64,000 nt of DNA. Origin: VRUE01 sp963708115 (GTDB lineage: Bacteria > Actinomycetota > Thermoleophilia > Solirubrobacterales > 70-9). The notes under the pieces are model-generated. The model ran no database searches. It worked only from the letters and a program-made list of their open reading frames with translations, and was not told the origin of the DNA. Below, one piece after another: positions 45,288 to 54,008 of this stretch (the stretch's first letter is position 1; every line of letters begins with the position of its first letter). Both the position numbers and the translations under genes were made by a program. The stretch is taken from NCBI GenBank assembly GCA_963708115.1, contig CAVPRX010000001.1, forward strand, positions 1,302,001-1,366,000. Direction: 5' to 3'.

Positions 45288-46085
45288 TCAACCCTCCGGC
45301 GTGCAGGGCACGGCCAGCCTCACATTTTTCAGCATGGTTTGCGCTGCTGCGCCCGGTTCCTTGGCTTCGTTCTTGAAAATGGTGGTCGGCACGCTCACCC
45401 TGAAGACGCCATCTGGGCATCGCGCTTCCGCGTAGCCGACCTTTTGGCCCTTGTAGGAGTAGGTCTTGCCCAGCTTGAAGCTGAAGTCACGCACCGAGCC
45501 GCTGCCACCGGCAATCACTGGAATCTTGGCAACCGTGTGGAGACCGCTGCCTTTCTTCGTGATCGCGACCGTGGTGACGATCGCCGTCGGTGCCGGCACG
45601 GTGATGAACGTGTGGATCAGCAGCGTGACCTTGCCACCCTTTTCGCCGCCATTGAAGATGGTGATCGGGCTGGTTACTGGGAGCGGTTTCTGTTCGGGGA
45701 ACTTGATCTCGGCATGTGCGATGCCTTGGCCTACAACGGCGCCTTCGCAGACTTTTAACGCCGCGGCCGTGTTGCGTGCCGTCAGCAGCTGTTCGGTGCA
45801 GGTCGGGTAGCCCTTGACGTTGACTTTTACGTCCTTGTCGATATCGACGGTCGTTTCTCTGAAAGCGGAGGGATGGGTCCCGTCGCTGGTTGCGATCTTG
45901 CCAAAGATGGTCGAGGTGATCGGCGTGTACGTGGTTCGCGGCAGCTTCTTCGGGGAGGTGCTCCCGCCGAAGGTGAGTACTAGGTTGCCGACACGGGAGG
46001 TGACCTTGGTTGCGGCCGCGACGGTCGCGAAGCCAGCAGTCAGCAGCGCTGCAATGGCCAGCGCCAGCACTAGAGTTCTACGCAT
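45288..46085 (-). CDS. Secreted protein, DGTHP-family paralog
   Basis: A 265-residue paralog with signal peptide (LVLALAIAALLTAGFATVAAA). Motifs: VTSRVGNLVLTFGGSTSPKKLPRTTYTPIT, TSDGTHPSAFRETTVDIDKDVKVNVKGYPTC, HAEIKFPEQKPLPVTSPITIFNGGEKGGKVTLLIHTFITVPAPT, IPVIAGGSGSVRDFSFKLGKTYSYKGQKVGYAEARCPDGVF and VPCTPEG at the end. The ATG at 46085 is used, with GAGGAGAGAGA upstream. It is very similar to the paralog at 50194. Function unknown; the repeated Lys-Gly-rich strands suggest a beta-rich fold. Confidence 0.8.
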   Translation of the reverse strand: MRRTLVLALAIAALLTAGFATVAAATKVTSRVGNLVLTFGGSTSPKKLPRTTYTPITSTIFGKIATSDGTHPSAFRETTVDIDKDVKVNVKGYPTCTEQLLTARNTAAALKVCEGAVVGQGIAHAEIKFPEQKPLPVTSPITIFNGGEKGGKVTLLIHTFITVPAPTAIVTTVAITKKGSGLHTVAKIPVIAGGSGSVRDFSFKLGKTYSYKGQKVGYAEARCPDGVFRVSVPTTIFKNEAKEPGAAAQTMLKNVRLAVPCTPEG

Positions 46086-46164
46086 TCTCTCTCCTCGATC
46101 CCTGGGAAGCGTGGCTGAACCCACGTCCGTTTCTTTAGTGAACTTAACACGTACCGTATAGGCC

Positions 46165-46254
46165 AAAGAAAGGGGCGCCCTCTCGACCGCCCCTTTTTGG
46201 CTTCGTCTTGCGACGAAGCTCCTATGTCTGTGTAACTAGTCCGTCGGCGTGGTC
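46165..46254 (-). other. 3' scar of another DGTHP-family paralog with its terminator
   Basis: The stop region (codons for TPTD and TAG), the 3' untranslated stretch with GTCTTGCGACGAAGC and a terminator hairpin (AAAGGGGCG/CGCCCCTTT at about 46169-46195) closely follow the 3' end of the intact paralog at 50194 (50125-50215). Only the last few codons of the gene remain; beyond 46255 the sequence becomes the hipA fragment. This marks the border of inserted or rearranged DNA. Confidence 0.6.
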
Positions 46255-46272
46255 AATGCGGCCCCACGCTCG

Positions 46273-46865
46273 AGTAGCCCTCGATCGCGTAGGAATTGAG
46301 GAAGGCGCCTCTCCAGAGACGACGACGGTCAACTTCGCTGAGGCGTGCGAGGTCGCAGACTTCGTCCCAGCCCGTTTCGATCGTCTCGACCTGGCGGTCG
46401 ACGACCTCGCGGGCCTCCTCCTCGGTCAGGAGATAGGTGGAAGCGCGGGCTACACAGGCGGCGACCTGGCTCAGCCGATAGCCGTCACGGCCAATTGCCA
46501 TCGCCTGCGACGCCTCTCCGCCGGCGCGGGGGAGTGGGCAGATGTCATAGGCGGGGGTGAGCGTCAGCTCTGCGCCGTCCCAGAAGGCGGCGTGGTTGCG
46601 GGCGTGGTCGTCGGTGTTGCCCGACAGGATGTTGAAGGTAAGGCGGGAGAAGAGCTCGCGCAGGGTTGCCTTCGGTTCAGTGAACCGCCCCCGGATTTGG
46701 TCCGCGAGCGCCTCGTAGCTCGCGGCCCTGGCGCCCCACTCGTCGAGGCCGAGGATCGTCAGCGCCGAGACCTGCGCACGGCGGCCCCCCGAGGGCGGTC
46801 GGTCGAAGCGCTCGACCAGCAGGACGTCCCTGCCGAGTGCCTCGGTGAGCTCGACCTTTGCCGCC
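46273..46865 (-). pseudogene. Duplicated 3' fragment of hipA
   Basis: A stretch of 593 bases matching 48492-49084 (the 3' half of the intact hipA) with only three differences I can see (near 46434, 46677 and 46849), over 99 percent identical. It covers the catalytic block NTDDHARNHAAF but lacks the N-terminal half, and its reading frame runs past the normal end (EGY) into unrelated codons. Upstream the similarity stops abruptly at a border with no gene. The two copies flank the DUF4143 ATPase as direct repeats. Confidence 0.85.
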
Positions 46866-47080
46866 CTTCCAAGGCCGGGGTCGCACTCGACCTAGCTGAG
46901 GAGTCTGACCCTCGGTCCGCCCGGGCGGGACGTGAGGCCCTTCGCGATCTCGGCCATCAGTGGCGAGACAGGCGACCTTCTAGCGCAAGTCTCGTCTAGC
47001 CCGATGGCGCCTAACGATCCCACAGCTATCCGCATCGAGACTCCAATGGAGGAGTCGAAGGCATTGTGGAGGAGACCGGA

Positions 47081-48325
47081 TTACGGTCCCAGGCACCCAA
47101 CCGGAATAACGCGGATTCCGTCCTTGCGGATGTAGCCATAGCCGGTCCCCACAATGATGGCCAACGCAGCTGGATTGCCCACCTTGGAAGTATCGATGCG
47201 CTCTCTGAATTTGGTCAGAGTGGCGGCACCCTCCTCGATTCGCTTCTCGCCACCTAGCTTGACCTCGAAAGCGCCCCAGGAATTTCCTGTCTGCACGACC
47301 GCATCGACCTCGAGATCGCTGCTGTCCTGGTAATGCATGACTTCGCCGTCGATGGCCTGCGAGTAGACCCTGAGGTCCCTGATTACCATCGACTCGAAGA
47401 GCAACCCCATGAAGTTGAGATCACGCATCAGGGCGCTGGGCTCGCCCCGCAAGGCCGCGACGGCTAGCGACGGATCGACAAAGTGGCGCTTGGCTGCCCG
47501 TCGCAGCCGATATCGCGAACGCAAGTGAGGCTGCCAAGCCGGTTGATCCTCCACTACAAAGAGGGAGGTCAAGGAGCCGAGGTAGTCAGCGACAGCATCG
47601 TCGGATATTGGATCCTCTGGTCGGCTGGCGTCGGCGGCCAGGGTCCGTGCCGTGACCGGGGTGGCAACATTGCGGGCAAGACTCTGAATGAGTCGCGTCA
47701 CTCGCTCGATTCTGTGACGTGAGCCGAGGCGTTGGGCATCGCGGGGAATCTCGTTGAGGTAGTCGCGGACCTGTCTTAGGGCGTCGGGAAGCTCTAGCTC
47801 CCGAAAGGCAGGCCATCCACCGCGGCAGATCGCCGTCGCCAGATCCTCTAGCTCGAGGCCAGGGTTGCTGGCCTCGTCGCCCTGGCTATCGAGCAGCGCC
47901 GCCAGCGAGATCTTTCCGTTGCTGGTTCCTACCTCATAGAGGGACATGGGCCGCATCCTCAGGCGACTGATCCGGCCAGCACCCGTATGGCGGGTCTCAT
48001 TGTCGGTGGGTTGGGCGGAGCCGGCGAGGATGAATTGACCAGGATCGACTCGTTCGTCAACTGCACGGCGCACGTGGTTCCAGAGCCCTGGCTCAAGTTG
48101 CCACTCGTCGATAAGCCGCGGGATGTCGCCCTCTAGAACCAGCCCGGGGTTAAGTTCCGCCGCGTCGCGGGCGGCCTTGTCGACATCGAGGAGGACCTCG
48201 CTACGAGCGACTTGACGGGCCGTCTCGGTCTTTCCGCAAGCCTTTGCTCCCTCGATGAGGACCGCCCCGGCGGCACGTAGCCGTTCCTGCAGCTCAGAGT
48301 CCGCGATCCTAGGGGCGTATGCCAT
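47081..48325 (-). CDS. AAA+ ATPase with C-terminal DUF4143 domain
   Basis: A 414-residue ATP-binding protein of the common DUF4143 group. Walker A is GAKACGKT (in VLIEGAKACGKTETARQ), Walker B is PRLIDEWQ, and the sensor region is FILAGSAQPTDN. The C-terminal part has LEVDAVVQTGNSWGAFEVKLGGEKR, which has the E-x-D/E-x-K pattern of the PD-(D/E)xK nuclease fold seen in DUF4143 proteins. Their function is not settled; many occur in mobile or defence-linked regions. It is preceded by four 23-bp iterated repeats and flanked by the two copies of the hipA end. No partner gene is obvious. Confidence 0.85.
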   Translation of the reverse strand: MAYAPRIADSELQERLRAAGAVLIEGAKACGKTETARQVARSEVLLDVDKAARDAAELNPGLVLEGDIPRLIDEWQLEPGLWNHVRRAVDERVDPGQFILAGSAQPTDNETRHTGAGRISRLRMRPMSLYEVGTSNGKISLAALLDSQGDEASNPGLELEDLATAICRGGWPAFRELELPDALRQVRDYLNEIPRDAQRLGSRHRIERVTRLIQSLARNVATPVTARTLAADASRPEDPISDDAVADYLGSLTSLFVVEDQPAWQPHLRSRYRLRRAAKRHFVDPSLAVAALRGEPSALMRDLNFMGLLFESMVIRDLRVYSQAIDGEVMHYQDSSDLEVDAVVQTGNSWGAFEVKLGGEKRIEEGAATLTKFRERIDTSKVGNPAALAIIVGTGYGYIRKDGIRVIPVGCLGP

Positions 48326-48355
48326 TTGGCTTCCTAACAGTCCTTGGGTAGCGTT

Positions 48356-48447
48356 GCTGGAAGATTGTAGGGAAAATAGCTGGAACTTTGCAAGGATTTC
48401 GGCTGGAAACTTGCAAAAAAATCAGCCAGGAAATTGCAGAGCCCAGC
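48356..48447 (-). repeat. Four direct repeats at exact 23-bp spacing
   Basis: Units start at 48356, 48379, 48402 and 48425. Their first 15 bases are GCTGGAAGATTGTAG, GCTGGAACTTTGCAA, GCTGGAAACTTGCAA and GCCAGGAAATTGCAG (consensus GCTGGAAA-TTGCAA). They fill most of the gap between the ATPase start (48325) and the hipA stop (48490). Exact 23-bp periodicity, about two helical turns, fits a row of binding sites on one face of the DNA. No spacer diversity of CRISPR type is present. Confidence 0.7.
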
Positions 48448-48489
48448 TAGTGCAAAGCGCTCTTAGCAGGCTTCAATGCGCCCTCACCT

Positions 48490-49731
48490 TCAGTAGCCCT
48501 CGATCGCGTAGGAATTGAGGAAGGCGCCTCTCCAGAGACGACGACGGTCAACTTCGCTGAGGCGTGCGAGGTCGCAGACTTCGTCCCAGCCCGTTTCGAT
48601 CGTCTCGACCTGGCGGTCGACGACCTCGCGGGCCTCCTCCTCAGTCAGGAGATAGGTGGAAGCGCGGGCTACACAGGCGGCGACCTGGCTCAGCCGATAG
48701 CCGTCACGGCCAATTGCCATCGCCTGCGACGCCTCTCCGCCGGCGCGGGGGAGTGGGCAGATGTCATAGGCGGGGGTGAGCGTCAGCTCTGCGCCGTCCC
48801 AGAAGGCGGCGTGGTTGCGGGCGTGGTCGTCGGTGTTGCCCGACAGGATGTTGAAGGTAAGGCGGGAGAAGAGCTCGCGCAGGGTTGCCTTCGGTCCAGT
48901 GAACCGCCCCCGGATTTGGTCCGCGAGCGCCTCGTAGCTCGCGGCCCTGGCGCCCCACTCGTCGAGGCCGAGGATCGTCAGCGCCGAGACCTGCGCACGG
49001 CGGCCCCCCGAGGGCGGTCGGTCGAAGCGCTCGACCAGCAGGACGTCCCTGCCGAGTGCCTCGGTGAGTTCGACCTTTGCCGCCTTTATGCCGGCGCGAC
49101 GGGCGAGCTCCATCCCGACGAACTCGGCCTTGGCGACGGCGAAGGTGTCGGTGGTCGAGCTGAACTTTGCGATCAGGCGGCGGTTGCCGTCTCTCAGCAG
49201 GACCTTGGGGCGGGCGCCACCGACCGAGCTGCCATGCAGAAGCGCTTGGTCGAGAGCGGGTGAGAGCGGAATCCCTTCCTCCACCCTCCGCGCGGACTTG
49301 GCCAGCGAGGCAAGCTCTGAGAGCTGCGCCTCACCGCGTGAACGCGGGACGTATTCCGCGGCGGAAGCCTGGAAGTCGAACGCACCGATCCGGTCGGAGC
49401 CGGAATCGAGCAGGTAGGTGAGGGGGGAGAGCTCCGCGGTGTCCTCGCCGCCACGGCCGACCCGATGGTTGAGGATGACCCGCTGTCCCCAGGCATCCGG
49501 GCCGGCGTCGGCGATGCAGCCGGCGATCGTCCCGACCAGCGGCATGATTCGCCCACGGCGCAGCGGCAGCTCTGGCAGGTACAGCGCGATCTGCTCGTTG
49601 CGGCCCAGATAACTGCGCCCATAGGTGAAGGCGATGACATCGCCCACGACATCGAGGCGACCGGCGACCACCGGCTCCTCGGCCCCGGGCAGCCAGACCC
49701 AGACGAACGCCTCCTTGGGCTCAGAAGTCAT
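48490..49731 (-). CDS. hipA: HipA-type toxin kinase
   Basis: A 413-residue kinase of the HipA family, toxin part of a type II toxin-antitoxin pair. The N-terminal subdomain has FTYGRSYL and LPLRRGRIMPLVGT; the Gly-rich serine segment ALLHGSSVGGARPKVLL matches the autophosphorylation/P-loop-like region; KFSSTTDTFAVAKAE holds the ATP lysine; and NILSGNTDDHARNHAAF is the catalytic HxDxxxxN motif, followed by LTPAYDICPL. Known HipA kinases phosphorylate aminoacyl-tRNA synthetases such as GltX. It overlaps hipB by 11 bases. Downstream 593 bases are duplicated at 46273-46865. Confidence 0.9.
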   Translation of the reverse strand: MTSEPKEAFVWVWLPGAEEPVVAGRLDVVGDVIAFTYGRSYLGRNEQIALYLPELPLRRGRIMPLVGTIAGCIADAGPDAWGQRVILNHRVGRGGEDTAELSPLTYLLDSGSDRIGAFDFQASAAEYVPRSRGEAQLSELASLAKSARRVEEGIPLSPALDQALLHGSSVGGARPKVLLRDGNRRLIAKFSSTTDTFAVAKAEFVGMELARRAGIKAAKVELTEALGRDVLLVERFDRPPSGGRRAQVSALTILGLDEWGARAASYEALADQIRGRFTGPKATLRELFSRLTFNILSGNTDDHARNHAAFWDGAELTLTPAYDICPLPRAGGEASQAMAIGRDGYRLSQVAACVARASTYLLTEEEAREVVDRQVETIETGWDEVCDLARLSEVDRRRLWRGAFLNSYAIEGY

Positions 49732-50050
49732 CGTCGACCTCGGCCGGACGGCGAACCCGTTGCGGCAGCACCGCGAGCCGGTCCTCTAGACGGGCAGCCT
49801 CGAGCACCCGCCGCGATCGATCCTCATCGAAGAGCGGGACGCCGACGAGTGCCGCCGCCTCGAAGGCGATGCCGAGGCGTACCCCAGGGTCGCCGTGCTC
49901 CACCTTCAGCATCGTCGCTTCGCTGACCCCGACCCGCTCGGCCAGCTCCGCCACCGTCCAACGATGCCGCCGCCGCCCGAGGCGCACGTTGGCGCCAAGC
50001 AGCTTCGCTGCTTCCAAAGTGAGTGGGGAGAGGGCGCCGGGGGCCTTCAT
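49721..50050 (-). CDS. hipB: HipB-type antitoxin, XRE helix-turn-helix
   Basis: A 109-residue protein with an XRE domain, LLGANVRLGRRRHRWTVAELAERVGVSEATMLKVEHGDPGVRLG, and a C-terminal basic region (RVLEAARLEDRLAVLPQRVRRPAE). HipB antitoxins bind both HipA and the operator, so this should repress its own operon. The ATG at 50050 lies 11 bases from a perfect TATAAT box, so its transcript has a very short leader. The gene is longer than E. coli HipB because of the C-terminal extension. Confidence 0.85.
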   Translation of the reverse strand: MKAPGALSPLTLEAAKLLGANVRLGRRRHRWTVAELAERVGVSEATMLKVEHGDPGVRLGIAFEAAALVGVPLFDEDRSRRVLEAARLEDRLAVLPQRVRRPAEVDDDF

Positions 50051-50060
50051 TCCATAGAAG

Positions 50061-50096
50061 ATTATAGCTTACGTAAGATAAGCTATAAAAAAAGAT
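50061..50096 (-). promoter_or_regulatory. hipBA promoter and operator
   Basis: On the minus strand a consensus TATAAT (bases 50061-50066) has TTTATA 17 bases upstream, a good -35 box. Overlapping both is a perfect 10-bp inverted repeat, TTATAGCTTA and TAAGCTATAA, with a 7-base spacer (50062-50088), and inside it the palindrome CTTACGTAAG (50068-50077). This is the place where HipB would bind. The AT-richness is in strong contrast to the surrounding GC-rich DNA. Confidence 0.75.
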
Positions 50097-50124
50097 AGAA
50101 ATAAGCGAGCCTGTCTCTGTAAAG

Positions 50125-50154
50125 AAAAGGGGCGGCCTTTCGGCCGCCCCTTTC
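50125..50154 (-). terminator. Rho-independent terminator after the paralog at 50194
   Basis: A stem of about 12 bp (AAAGGGGCGGCC/GGCCGCCCCTTT) with a 4-base loop, GAAA on the minus strand, followed there by TTTTCTTT. It lies 40 bases after the stop of the secreted paralog and isolates it from hipBA. A matching, degraded copy is found at 46165-46198. Confidence 0.85.
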
Positions 50155-50193
50155 AGGCTCTCGTCTTAGACGAAGCCTCCTGTGTCCTTGTAA

Positions 50194-50988
50194 CTAGCCC
50201 TTCGGCGTGCAGGGCACGGCGAGTTTGCCGTTGAGGTTGAACACGGCTTCCTGTCCAGGCGTATGGGCTTCGTTCTTGAAGACCGAGCTCGGGACGTTCA
50301 CCTTGAAGACGCCGTCCGGGCATTTGGCTTCGAAGTAGCCAACCTTCTTGCCCTTGTAGCTGTAGGTCTTCCCCAGCTTGAAGCTGAAGCTGAGCGCGGA
50401 TCCGCTGCCACCGGCAATCACCGGGATTTTCGCGATCGAGTGGAGGCCGGTGCCTTTCCTGGCGATGGTCACAGTGGTGACGATCGCCGTCGGTGCCGGC
50501 ACGGTGATGAACGTGTGGATCAGCAGCGTGACCTTGCCGCCCTTTTCGCCGCCGTTGAAGACGAGCAGCGGGCTCGGGACCTTGATCGGTTTCTGTTCGG
50601 GGAAGGCGATCTCAGCTTCCGCCTTGCCTTCGCCGAGGATCGTGTTCCCGCAGGCTTTTTTCGCGGCTTTGGTGTCGCGCGCCTCGAGTTCGCCCGCTTT
50701 GCAGACCGGGTAGCCCTTGACGTTGACTTTCACGTCCTTGTCGATGTCGACAACCGCTTCCCTGAATGCCGGCGGATGAGTCCCGTCGCTGGTCGAGATT
50801 TTGCCGAACAGGTTTGCGACGACCGGCGTGTACTTGGTCTTCGACAGCGCCTTCGGCGAGGTGGTGCCGCCAAAGGTGGTGACCAGATCGCCCGCCCGCA
50901 GCGTGATGCTTACCGCGCTCGCGACGGCTGCTACGCCCAGCGACAGCACTGCTGCCAGGGCGAGTGCCAACATCAAGTTTCTACGCAT
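50194..50988 (-). CDS. Secreted protein, DGTHP-family paralog
   Basis: A 264-residue paralog with signal peptide (LMLALALAAVLSLGVAAVASA). Motifs: ITLRAGDLVTTFGGTTSPKALSKTKYTPVV, TSDGTHPPAFREAVVDIDKDVKVNVKGYPVCKAG, AEAEIAFPEQKPIKVPSPLLVFNGGEKGGKVTLLIHTFITVPAPT, IPVIAGGSGSALSFSFKLGKTYSYKGKKVGYFEAKCPDGVF, and LAVPCTPKG at the end. The frame runs on upstream into the TetR gene, but the ATG at 50988 followed by the signal peptide is the real start. A terminator follows. Best preserved member and a good reference for the family. Confidence 0.8.
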   Translation of the reverse strand: MRRNLMLALALAAVLSLGVAAVASAVSITLRAGDLVTTFGGTTSPKALSKTKYTPVVANLFGKISTSDGTHPPAFREAVVDIDKDVKVNVKGYPVCKAGELEARDTKAAKKACGNTILGEGKAEAEIAFPEQKPIKVPSPLLVFNGGEKGGKVTLLIHTFITVPAPTAIVTTVTIARKGTGLHSIAKIPVIAGGSGSALSFSFKLGKTYSYKGKKVGYFEAKCPDGVFKVNVPSSVFKNEAHTPGQEAVFNLNGKLAVPCTPKG

Positions 50989-51136
50989 GCTCTTCTCTCT
51001 CCTTTTTGGCCCTGCCCGTCTGAGAGCAAGCCGGTTTGAAGCACGATTCGATGCCTCCGCTGGCAAAACTACCAGCCCTGGCCTTTTCTTAAACCCACGC
51101 ATTTGGGCAAAAGAGCGCTTTTTTGCAGGCCGCGGA

Positions 51137-51811
51137 TCAGCCTTCGAGCATCGAGAGGCGCACCCGCTCGCGCTCCTCTGCGGCCCCCTCGGACCCAGGA
51201 ACGGCAGCGTGATCCAGAACATCAGGTCCGGGAGGCGGCTGGGAAGGCGGGCGGAAGCGCCGTGAAGGATCTCGCTGTAGAGCAGCTCGTTGATGCCGCC
51301 CGCGAGCGAGAGCGAGGTGATGCCTGGCAGCTCGACCGAGGTCTCGGCTCGGCCGGCGTCGAGAAACCCGGTGAACTGGCGCAGGGCGGCGTCGCGGCGG
51401 GCAAGCGCCTTCGGCCCCGCCGCCAGCACCTCGACGATCGCGAAGCGACCCTCGTCGGGATGCTCGGCGAGGTGTTTGAGCAGTTCCGCCAGGCCCGCCG
51501 CCACGCGCTCGGCCCATGGTGAGCCCGGCTTGGACTCGAATCCCCGCGCCGTGTCGCCGAGCAGGTTGCCGAGCAGGACGTCGTAGGCGGCGAGGAAGCA
51601 GTCCTCCTTGCTCGCGAACAGCTCATAGAACGTCTTTCTCGAGACGCCGGCGACGCCGATCACGTCGACCACGCGCGTCTCGGGATAGCCACGCTCGGCG
51701 ACGACCTCGATCATCGCCTGCAGGATTCGCCGCTGCTGGGACTCCGTCACCGCCTCCCGCGGTAGCCCATGACGGCCCCGGGGCAGCCGCTCGTTCAACT
51801 TAGCGGTGCGT

Positions 51812-51825
<14 letters not shown>
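51137..51825 (-). CDS. TetR-family transcriptional regulator, one frameshift
   Basis: A protein of about 229 residues. The N-terminal HTH is VTESQQRRILQAMIEVVAERGYPETRVVDVIGVAGVSRKTFYELFASKEDCFLAAYD, a clear TetR pattern with the recognition helix in GVSRKTFYELF. The rest is the all-helical ligand/dimer domain. The frame breaks near 51188; with one base lost the end reads GAAEERERVRLSMLEG and stop. Start is a GTG at 51825 overlapping the purA end. Its ligand and targets are unknown. Confidence 0.8.
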
Positions 51826-53212
<1,387 letters not shown>

Positions 53213-53237
53213 AACGACCGCGGGATTGTGCCGGGTT

Positions 53238-54002
53238 CTACGCTTCGACCGCGCGCGCCTGCTCGCGCCGGTCCGGCGCCGAACAGGGGCAGGGGGTCGT
53301 CGCAGATCTCGATCAGGCGGGAGACCGTGCGCGAGCCGATCTGATCCTCGAGCTGCTTGCGCCCTTCCTCGACGTCCCGCGCGGCGTTGCTGGTGACCAG
53401 CATCGAGCGCTGGTTCTCGTAGCGCTCGTTGACCAGCGCGTAGAGCTGCTCGACCACCCAGTCGGTATGGCGCTCGGCGCCGAGGTCGTCGATGTAGAGG
53501 AGGTCGACCGAGGTCAGCCGCTTGAAGAAGGCGTCGTAGGCGTCCTCGGATTCGGTCGCCTGGTAGGTCTGGCGGATCTGCGTAAGCAGCTTCGGCGTGA
53601 AGTAGATCGCGACCGTCCTGCCCGCCGCCAGGGCCGTCTTCGCCGACCAGCATCGCCAGCGTCGTCTTGCCGGTGCCGGTGTCGCCCAACAGCCACAGCC
53701 CCTTGCCCGCGGTCGAGGTTCTCGTCGAGATCGTCGACGAAGCTCTGCACGGCGTTGACGACGTGACGGGTGCTCATGTCGCGCGCCATGTCGCTGACCG
53801 GCGGGCGGTCGAAGGAGACGCCGCGGTAGCGCGGCGGGATCGCCGAGGCGACGCCGCGGATCCGCCCCCGTTTCAGCCGCGGCTCCCGGCACTCGCAGGG
53901 CCGGGCGACGTCTTCGGGTCCGAGGATCCAGCCGGAGCCGTCGCAGACGCCGAGCGGACAGGCCAGCTCGGCGAACGGTTCGCTGCGCGGGATCGCGGGC
54001 AT
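53238..54002 (-). CDS. DnaC/DnaI-type helicase loader, three frameshifts
   Basis: A protein of about 253 residues. The N-terminal part has a cysteine-containing zinc-binding region (LACPLGVCDGSGWIL, then RPCECREPR). The AAA+ part has Walker A GDTGTGKTTLAMLVGE, Walker B VDLLYIDDLGAERHTDW and the sensor VTSNAARDVEEG. Breaks near 53640, 53707 and 53270 each fit one extra base; the last gives the end DRREQARAVEA and a TAG at 53238-53240. It directly follows dnaB, so it probably loads DnaB at the origin, as DnaC/DnaI do. IstB-type transposase helpers look alike but the location argues against that. Confidence 0.85.
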
Positions 54003-54008
54003 CAGAAC

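Noticed and set aside
46866..47080. Possible gene between the hipA fragment and the ATPase
   Set aside because: No open frame with start, ribosome site or motif is seen in these 215 bases.
48356..48447. CRISPR array
   Set aside because: The 23-bp periodic repeats have no spacers of variable sequence and no cas genes are near; they look like binding sites.
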